Made by a program: the position numbers and the translations under genes
Assembly (NCBI GenBank): GCA_021018995.1
Contig: CM037587.1
Location: 86,363,251-86,427,250 of the forward strand
Source of the DNA: Chloranthus sessilifolius
Lineage: Eukaryota > Streptophyta > Magnoliopsida > Chloranthales > Chloranthaceae
Length of the DNA: 64,000 bases
Direction of reading: 5' to 3'
In this document: one piece after another, positions 56,934 to 64,000 of the stretch
How the letters are laid out: each line of letters opens with the position of its first letter
Numbering within the stretch: position 1 is the first letter of the stretch
The notes under the pieces: model-generated
The model's database searches: none
Told to the model about the DNA's origin: nothing
Seen by the model: the letters and a program-made list of their open reading frames with translations, nothing else

Positions 56934-58377
56934 TGGGTAGGGGCTTCGGTTATTTATCGGGAAGGTGTTAGGCACCCGATCAACCCGCTTAACGCGGTCT
57001 CTACTAATGGCCAAAAATAAAATTGAATAAAAGAAAAGGAAATGGTTCCCTCTTGCCCAAATGGGCCTCCAATGCTATTTGTGCCCCTCCGTTCCTATCG
57101 AAAATTCGGCGGCATAACGGCACAAATGAGAGGGTAGGGAATGCCGAAAAGAGATAAGAGAGGAAAGGGGAGAGCCGGAGCCCTCAGGCCCTTGTAGCAC
57201 CGTAGGAGAGCCTTGCGTGGCTTGCTTGGAGTAGCTTTTGAAGGCTTGGACGGTAGAAAAACGGGTTCTAACCACTAAGGCTTACTAGCTAAGGGAGGGA
57301 GAAGGGAGGCTAGGGATTTTTAATGTAAGAACAAGCTTGGAAGAGGTTTTGGAATACTATAATTTTGAGGGAAAATAGTGCACCGAAGGGAGGAAGAACT
57401 TCTCACTTAGTGCTCTTTCTCTCTTAAGCAAAATTCTCAACCCTTAAACCAAGGGGTGGGGGGCTCTATTTATAGGAAAGGAGTGGATTAGGAGGCTACT
57501 TAGATGCTAATTGGGGCTAGCAATTAGGTAATCTCAAACCTAAGGTTTCCTAGGATTTTGAGAGCTTGGAAAGGTGTGAAGGTGGTTCTAATGGTGGATG
57601 ATGGGGTGAGGCTTTAAGCCACTTGGAGGGTTGCAAATAGGTAAGGAATGGGTGCAACAGAACTATTAAAACATACCCCAAAGATCAAGATGGTCAACAT
57701 GTCAAACTCCAATCTTAAAACTTGAGGCAAAACCCAGCAGTTACTATTCAAATGCCTGGCGCAACTATTAGTTGCGCCATGCAAATGTACAGTAAAACAA
57801 TAGTGTACAGTAGCCTGAAAGTTGGCCTCGCGAGGGGTGGGGGGACCCATTTATGTCTAGCGCAACTAATAGTCACGCCAGGCCATTTCTGGGCGAAAAA
57901 GACCTGGCGCAACTATTAGTTGTGCCAGGCAAATCCAGGGGGAAAATGTCTCCAAAAAAACCCTCCAAAAAATCCAGGGGGAAAATGTCTCCAAAAATCC
58001 CTCCAAAAAAGCCTGATTTTTCAAGGGTCATAACTTTTGATATACAACTCCGATTGAGGCGATTCTTGACTCGTTAGAAATCTAGAGAAGTCCTCTTTCT
58101 AATGATATATGATTTGATATTTGTAAAAGACCTTAGATAGTCCTAGTATACCACTCTTCATCCATTGCCCGGGAAGGTTAGGTTTAGGGTTCGGAATGGG
58201 TTCTAAGGGTCGGGATTGGTTTCTAAAGGTTTGGGATAGGTTCCTAAGGGATCTAGGGTGATTCATAAGGGTTTGGGGTGATTCCTAAGGGTTCCATACA
58301 TGCCATCAAAAGCTCGAGAATACGCCTCTCTCGAAATGCATTTCGATGGGGCCTTGGGCCAAATTTGGGTGTCTACA
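56934..58377 (-). mobile_element. 5' LTR of Tat element C, 3'-truncated
   Basis: 1444 bp. It begins TGTAGACACCC (58377, minus) but homology to the 3' LTR stops at about 56934, so the end GGTTGCACA, the PBS and the leader are missing. Relative to the 3' LTR it also lacks about 30 bp near 57315 and the fourth palindrome unit, whose place is taken by a short duplication with CTCCAAAAA. TATA box on the minus strand at 57466-57474. Confidence 0.92.
57757..57927. repeat. GGCGCAACTA palindrome cluster 5 (three units)
   Basis: Units at 57757, 57858 and 57905 (steps 101 and 47) in U3 of the 5' LTR. The unit expected near 57952 is absent. Confidence 0.95.
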
Positions 58378-58382
58378 CATGT

Positions 58383-58867
58383 AAGTGACTCATATATTAT
58401 GCTTGACACAAACACAGCTCAGACACAATACTAGAAAAGACAAATACTATGAACCAACAATGGATGAGGACTTTTGTCAAACATTAGACGTGAACACTAA
58501 TGAAATAAAATATAATAAGATTGAAATGACATGCAATTATGAAAGTAAATGATGCAAGACAAAAGTAAGACAAAAAAAAAATTAGATTTAAAAAAAAGTC
58601 AAACAAAGCTAAAAAAAAAAAAAATAGATAAAAAATTTCAGACAAAAGACTAGACGAAAAAACCCAGAAAAAAGCTAGATAAAACTTTTAAGACAAAAGT
58701 CAGACAAAAATTTTCAGACAAAAGCCAGAAAAAATTACAAAAGAAAAATTTTCAGACAAAGGCCAGACGAATGGAAATAATGATTTTTTTTTTAACTTAA
58801 AAAAAAAAAATTTCTAAAAAAAACCCTAAAACCTATATGATCACTAAAACGCTAAAACTAAACTGAT
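58383..58867 (-). other. Element D leader with CAGACAAAAG repeats
   Basis: Sequence between PBS and gag of element D, right of the Tat insertion. An A-rich series of the phrase TTTTCAGACAAAAGCCAGAC (58555-58790) recurs five or six times imperfectly. No coding sequence except the start of the gag frame at the left edge. Confidence 0.65.
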
Positions 58868-58879
58868 GCTCTGATACCA
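58868..58879 (-). promoter_or_regulatory. Primer binding site of element D
   Basis: Minus strand TGGTATCAGAGC, a perfect match to the usual complement of plant initiator tRNA-Met, three bases from the LTR end. Confidence 0.9.
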
Positions 58880-58882
58880 ATT

Positions 58883-59703
58883 TGATGCGAGAACTTACTA
58901 AATGCAATGTTAGGCCTGAGATTAGGATTAAAATTAATTTAATCAATTAAAAATAATAATTTCTCATAACAAATTATCATGAAAAATTCTAGAAATTCAA
59001 TTAGGAAATTTAATTTCGGCCTAAAATAGTATTACTTTGGTGTACGTTCCCTATCGCGGATCTAAAAGACTAGGGTTCTTATGAACAGCTAGATCTCCGA
59101 TAGTTTTAGGGCGTCGAATGAACTCACCAGCGAGTTCTCTCGATACCAAATGAAAATAAAAGGCTAATAAAATTAATGATGAATAAAATATTGATTTTGA
59201 ACTTTTATGAGATCAATAAAATAATTAAGATTACGGTACTTATGTAAACTGTAGATCTAAAGAAGATAGAGATGGAAGAGGAGTTGGCCTCGCACCAGAC
59301 CGCAAGTGGGAATCGAAGAATCGCTCTCCGTTTTAAGAGAATCACACCCTCACGAAAGTTTAGAACTCTTAATTTCGCATAAGCAATTTTCATTAACCAA
59401 AAACTTCTTCAATACTTGTCGAAATTGCTCTAATTTTGGCTCATTGGAAAGCTACTTCGATAAGCTTTCAAATATGACAAATTTTGCATCAATCTAACTT
59501 CGTTTAAAACTTTAAAATAGGCCAAACATAAAAGTGACGGGATTAAAAGTTAAAGACCTTAATAAATTTTGGATTTCTTCTTTCTGATCAAACGAGTCTT
59601 TAACAGGCCTTTTTTAAAAACACATTCATGGGTCCACTGTCTCTTTTGACGTCTTCTCTTTATCTGACCACAATTCAAACAGGCGGATCTAAAATATGCA
59701 TCA
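58883..59703 (-). mobile_element. 5' LTR of element D (inner copy)
   Basis: 821 bp, TGATGCGAG to ATGCATCA, adjoining the PBS. Homologous along its length with the 3' LTR at 34429-35251. Confidence 0.9.
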
Positions 59704-59706
59704 GTT

Positions 59707-60390
59707 TGATGCGGGAACTTACTAAATGCAATGTTCGGACTGAGATTGGAATTAAAATTAATTTAATCAATTAAAAATAATAATTTCTCATAACAAATTA
59801 CCACAAAAAATTCTAAAAATTTAATTAGGTGATTTAATTTTGACCTAAAATAGAGTTACTTTCATGTATGTTCCTTATCGTAGATCTAGAAGACTAGGGT
59901 TCTTATGAACGGCTAGATCTCTGATAGTTTTAGGGCGTCGAACAAACTCGCAAGTGGGTTCTCTCGATACCAAATGAAAATAAAAGGCTAATAAATTTAA
60001 TGATGAACAAAATATTAATTTTGAGCTTTTATGACATCAATAAAATAATTAGGATTACGCTACTTACGCAAACTGTAAATCTAAAGAAGATAGAGATGGA
60101 AGAAGAGTTGGTCTCACACCAAACCGCAAGCGAGAATCGAAGAATCACTCTCCGTTTTGAGAGAATCACACCCTCACGAAAGTTTAGAACTCTCAATTTT
60201 ACATAAGCAATTTTCATTAATAAAAAACTTCGTCAATACTTATCGGAATTGCTCAAATTTTAGCTCGTTGGAAAGCTACTTCGATAAGCTTTCAAATATG
60301 ACCAATTTCGTATCAATCCGACTTCGTTTGACATTTCAAAATAGGCCAAACATAAAAGTGACGGGATTAAAAGTTAAAGACCCTAATAAA
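59707..60390 (-). mobile_element. Second LTR of the element D family, truncated
   Basis: Starts TGATGCGGGAAC three bases (GTT) after the end of the inner LTR and follows the LTR for about 680 bp, breaking off in the GACCCTAATAAA region before the last about 140 bp. Confidence 0.88.
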
Positions 60391-60905
60391 ATTAATGATC
60401 AACAAAATATTAATTTTGAGCTTTTATGCGATCAATAAAATAATTAGGATAATGCTACTTACTCAAATCGTAGATCTATAGAAGATAGAAATGGAAGAAG
60501 AGTTAGCCTCGCACCAAAACTATTAAGGTTTTTGGTTAATGAAAATTGTTTATGCAAATTGAGAGTTTTAAACTTTCGTGAGGGTGCGATTCTCTTAAAA
60601 CGGAGAGCAATTTTTTGATTCCCGCTTGCGATTTGGTATGAGGCCAACTCTTCTTCCATCTCTATCTTTTTTAAATCTACGGTTTGCATAAGTAGTGTAA
60701 TCCTAATTATTTTATTAATCTTATATAAGCTCCAAATCAATATTTTATTCATCATTAATTTTATTAGCCTTTTATTTTCATTTGGCATTAAGAGAACCCA
60801 CTTGAGAGTTCATTCGACGCCCTAAAACTATAGGAGATCTAGCCATTCATAAGAAGTCTAGTCTTCTAGATTCGCGATAGGGAACATACACGAAAGTAAC
60901 GCTAT
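60391..60905. mobile_element. Duplicated and inverted LTR pieces
   Basis: 60391-60518 repeats the middle of the LTR (ATTAATGATCAACAAAATA onward) in the same orientation. 60519-60905 is the reverse complement of the LTR middle and left part: reading backwards it gives ATTTCAGCCC, GTTCCCTATC and ACTCTCAATTTGC in the expected order. Together they form a large imperfect inverted repeat with the neighbouring LTRs. Confidence 0.8.
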
Positions 60906-61515
60906 TTTGGGCTGAAATTGGGTGTCGAACGAACTCGCAAGCGGGTTCTCTTGATACTAAATGAAAATAAAAGGCTAATAAACTTCATGATGAACAAAAT
61001 ATTGATTTAGAGTTTTTATGAGATCAATAAAATAATTAGGATTATGCTACATATGCAAACCGTAGATCTAAAGAAGATAGAGATGGGAGAAGAGTTGGCC
61101 TCGCACCAAACCACAAGCAGAAATCGAAGAATCACTCTCCGTTTTGAGAGAATTACACCCACACGAAATTTTAGAACTCTCAATTTTGCACAAGTAATTT
61201 TCATTAACCTAAAACTTCTTCAATACTTGTCGGAATTGCTCAAATTTTGGCTCGTTGGAAAGCTACTTCGATAAGCTTCCAAATATGACCAGTTTCGTAT
61301 CAATTCGACTTCATTTGACACTTCAAAATAGGCTAAATATAAAAGTGACGAGATTAAAAGTTGAAGACCGTAATAAATTTTAGATTTTCTTCTTTCTAAT
61401 CAAACGAGTCTTTAATGGGCCTTTTTTAAAAACCCATTCCTAGGTCCACTTTCTCTTTTGACGTCTCCTCTTTATCCGACCATGATTGAAACAGGTAGAT
61501 CTAAAATACGCATCA
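60906..61515 (-). mobile_element. Third LTR piece, outer end of element D
   Basis: Homologous to the right three-quarters of the LTR (from GTCGAACGAACTCGC to ACGCATCA). It carries the true outer terminus, since ACTCC at 61516-61520 matches the duplication left of 34429. Confidence 0.88.
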
Positions 61516-61520
61516 ACTCC

Positions 61521-63238
61521 TCTTTGTCCCAGAGTGCCATCACTTCGGGCATTGTTTAAAAATCTGTGGATCAACTTGGCCATCCAAGCAAATAAAGCAA
61601 AAGACGCCCAAAACAAATATTGAAACTTATGATTGGGTTTTTTTTTAAATCTTATTCAGTAACAACTATACAAAGGAAGCCAAATGAATCAGAAAACTAT
61701 GAAAAGATGTCCTGCTACAAGTTCCACTAGAGGAAAGTAAAAAATTCAATCTTAACCAGAGAGCAAATATCAGTAACACATAATAAGGAATGAGGTGTAA
61801 CAAACAACTAAGGAATGAGGTGTAACAAACAACTAACCTACTCTGTTGACCGGTTACTGTAGTTTTGATACATTTAAAATTGTTCAGTTTTTAAGAAAAT
61901 ATTTATGTCATATTAGATTTATAATTTGGGCAACTGATTTGGGCCTTCATTTTTCTCTTCGAGATCATTGCAGCTAAGCAAAGATGAAGAATTTTGTTGA
62001 CTTGAATTGGAAACCCCTGCTTCTTTTTCGAAATTCAAATTGCATTCAACATAATAGATGAGTTTTTCTTGTTCTTCCATGCTGTTGGAGGTCAATGATT
62101 ACAGTGTTTGAGATGGATTTTGTGATGCAGAAACTCTTGACTCAACACCACTGTGAAAGTTAATTAAAAGAAGCTCAATAAATTGATAATATTGGTATAG
62201 AAGACTTCGAATTGTTTCAGTTTCTTTATGATTTTTAATAAGTTAATAATATTGGTAGAAGCGTTATTGAATGTTTCATCTTTTTGTTTTTTGAGTTTAC
62301 TAGATAAAAGTTTGACAGAAAATATGGCATGATGGGCTGCAAAAGAACACATACACTAAATAGAATTTTCTCATTGATTCTAAAATTTATGATAAAATCC
62401 AATTTTGAATTAAGAGGTCAACAACCTATGCATCCTAAAAATGGGATTTAAATGATCAAAGAAGGTGACTAAGTTGATTATAATTGACTCATCACCCACT
62501 ATGATAGTTACCTATGCATTTAGCAGCATAGGTGTACGGGCTTTAAAATTCTTTATTTAATTTCTATTTAATTGATTGGGTGAAATTGTGCAGCGTTCAT
62601 AAATATGCCTTCTGCAATTTAATGCAGGGCAGCAATGCTAAGACCTCAAAGATTGAATCCTCGAGTTTTATCAACACTTTCCAACTGATAGCAATGTCTA
62701 TGGACCATGATTTATCAGGTCTTTTTGAAGAAAAGGTGCTCCCTAATCCACTTCTGAGTTCAATTTCAGTGCACCTATTCTACTCCAACTCTTTTAACAT
62801 CTTATAACAAAAGATGTAAACTATAAAAACCGTCCTATAGCCATTCCAAGGGTGACCATTTTATGAAAAAGCCACTTTGAGAGGTCTTTTTCTCCAAGCT
62901 CACCCTATTCACTGATTTAATATCATAATTAGGATTCAGATTGTGAAACCCTGGCCTGATTTAAATTCAAAATCATCTATTGTGACCTTCTCTTTTCCTC
63001 TAATCCTAGAATCTTAAAAACCTTGAGGTTGCAGGTACAATCCTAACTTCCCTACCCAAACAATATTATCTTCATTTGGAATTTAGGATTTTGGATGCTT
63101 TTTAATGGATTTGCGAGTATGTTTTAGTGGAAAGACTGGAGAGGTCTCTGGTTTTATTGGTTTTGATTCAAAAAGGTTTAAATTTGATTTTTTTTCCTTT
63201 AATTTTTTTTCTTTTATGGATTATTTTACTTGTTTATG
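61521..63238. other. Region without recognised repeats, holding a CIPK-like exon
   Basis: Apart from the exon at 62627-62735 no gene is supported. Two 23-bp direct copies of AAGGAATGAGGTGTAACAAA lie at 61789 and 61810. The sequence may be single-copy DNA that received element D. Confidence 0.4.
62627..62735 (+). pseudogene. Lone exon with NAF motif of a CBL-interacting protein kinase
   Basis: CIPKs are Ser/Thr kinases regulated by calcineurin-B-like calcium sensors through the NAF motif. The exon is bounded by TTTAATGCAG before and GTGCTC after. Its reading frame gives SSSFINTFQLIAMS and DHDLSGLFEEK, which fits the NAF motif (Asn-Ala-Phe) with Asn-Thr-Phe in place, and the following Asp-Leu-Ser-Gly-Leu-Phe. 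No kinase-domain exons precede it in the 1.1 kb back to element D, and no further exon is recognised, so it is either a fragment or an exon cut off from its gene by the insertion. Confidence 0.62.
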
Positions 63239-64000
63239 TGACAGCCCGGATTTCGGTGCCCCGAAACCCGTGCCGTCGGTGGGCTGGCACTAAGGCCGAT
63301 TCCGTGAATGGATCACATAACGTCACAACGAGCACCACGGAATCTAAGTAGAACCAATTCCAACTCGTAGCATAAGCAAAACAAGTATTTTTAGTATTCA
63401 CTCCAAAACTCAAAAAAATAAACGGTTCTAATTCGAAAAAAAAAAGCCTATGGGAAAAGAACCATTGAGAACCACCGGTAAGGGCTCCTCCTTACTGAAC
63501 ATGGTTCAACAAAATTAATCATTTACATCATATAGAAGTCATCTCTCTCTCCTTATCCAAAACAAGGCAAAATTTAATACACAACCTAGGGCCGGACCTA
63601 CCCAGGTCTAGCACAAAGAAAACAATCCTCGGGATGAGGCTCCTCAAGGTCCTCGTTGGGGGAGTAGTCCGAATCTTCCTTCTCCGGAATCTCCGCCTCA
63701 GCACCTTCACCTGAACCTGTGACATTTGTAAAGGAATGAGCTTCATCCAAGCTCAGTAGGGAATGACTCATAGCATGCTTATCATAACATCAAACATATA
63801 TCTTATGGCATAATGTAAACAAAATTACTCTGAACACATGCAAGGTGATGAATCTCATAATCTCGGCACTCACACATGTGATGCTAATGAAATCATGACG
63901 TGCTCACATCTCTACTCCGACACAAGAAAGAAGAAAACTTAAAGGTGTTTTACTTAAGGTACTAGAATGAGGAACTATAGCCTCTAGCCCCCGATGGAAT
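63239..64000 (-). mobile_element. Partial LTR of a Tekay-like element, runs off the window
   Basis: The plus-strand edge TGACAGCCCGGATTTC with GTGCCCCGAAACCC is typical of the 3' edge of gypsy LTRs read backwards. Near 63715-63770 the block CCTGTGACATTTGTAAAGG and GCTTCATCCAAGCTCAG matches 11268-11330 in the Tekay 5' LTR, which fixes the minus orientation. No PBS lies to its left, so 63239 is an outer border (3' LTR or solo LTR). The target flank would be TTATG. Confidence 0.72.

Larger units (their letters stand above)
37343..58377 (-). mobile_element. Element C: complete-length Tat-lineage Ty3/gypsy retrotransposon, 21 kb
   Basis: Outer ends TGTGCAACC (37343) and GTCTACA (58377) are flanked by perfect CATGT duplications (37338-37342, 58378-58382). 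Minus-strand order: 5' LTR, gag, protease with G-patch, RT, RNase H, second (archaeal-type) RNase H, integrase, a long spacer with two antisense genes, PPT, 3' LTR. Dual RNase H and an antisense ORF next to the 3' LTR are diagnostic of the Tat group. The 5' LTR lost its last about 165 bp together with PBS and gag leader, and pol has several stops, so it cannot move by itself. Confidence 0.93.
34429..61515 (-). mobile_element. Element D: chromodomain Ty3/gypsy relic, interrupted by a 21-kb Tat element
   Basis: The outer ends TGATGCGAG (34429) and ACGCATCA (61515) are flanked by perfect ACTCC duplications (34424-34428, 61516-61520). On the minus strand the order is scrambled 5' LTR pile (61515-58883), PBS, leader, gag (cut by element C at 37342/58383), chromodomain-like pieces, the C-terminal part of integrase with a chromodomain, PPT and 3' LTR. 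Protease, RT, RNase H and most of integrase are missing. Without element C it is only about 6 kb. The shared duplication shows that one insertion created both outer boundaries. Confidence 0.88.

Overview
The window is nuclear DNA of a flowering plant. It is AT-rich, has no bacterial-style operons, and is almost entirely transposable elements nested in one another. No intact host gene was found. The only host-gene traces are two exons of an AP-2 clathrin adaptor sigma subunit inside a DNA transposon, and a lone exon with a CIPK-type NAF motif near the right end. The species cannot be told from the sequence.

Layout, left to right. (1) 1-4146: a truncated minus-strand Ty3/gypsy Tekay-type LTR, abutting a gag zinc-knuckle remnant and split by a solo LTR of another family (1514-3405). 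(2) 4183-5050: a decayed plant-transposon-type ORF. (3) 5853-13044: a decayed minus-strand Tekay chromovirus (gag, protease, RT, RNase H, integrase, chromodomain) with PBS and 5' LTR. (4) 15339-26699: an 11.4-kb CACTA element (terminal CACTACGTG/CACGTAGTG, TSD TCC) holding copia, LINE and MITE insertions and the captured AP-2 sigma exons. (5) 28234-30664: a Tekay-type solo LTR. (6) 31200-32819: a solo LTR of a Tat-type element (TSD GAGCC). (7) 34429-61515: a chromodomain Ty3/gypsy relic (TSD ACTCC) whose gag is interrupted by a 21-kb Tat-lineage element (37343-58377, TSD CATGT). The relic's right side is a scrambled pile of its own LTRs. (8) 61521-63238: single-copy-looking DNA with the CIPK-like exon. 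(9) 63239-64000: the start of another LTR that runs off the window.

The Tat element is the centrepiece. Its sense (minus) strand encodes gag, protease with G-patch, RT, two RNase H domains and integrase. Between integrase and the 3' LTR, about 9 kb carries two antisense (plus-strand) genes: a seven-exon gene with a plant mobile domain and a DUF7745-like ORF with a coiled-coil tail. Both are broken by stops and frameshifts.

The most unusual signal is a 23-bp near-palindrome (arms GGCGCAACTA / TAGTTGCGCC around one base). It occurs 17 times in five clusters with a 47-48 bp period: in the U3 of all three Tat LTR copies and upstream of each antisense gene. The Tekay-type LTRs carry their own, different palindrome clusters (cores TCGAT-CG-ATCGA, TCGAT-TA-ATCGA, AATTCGA-NNN-TCGAATT) in what looks like one equivalent slot of the LTR. 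Clustered short palindromes therefore look like a recurrent, exchangeable component of retrotransposon control regions in this genome.
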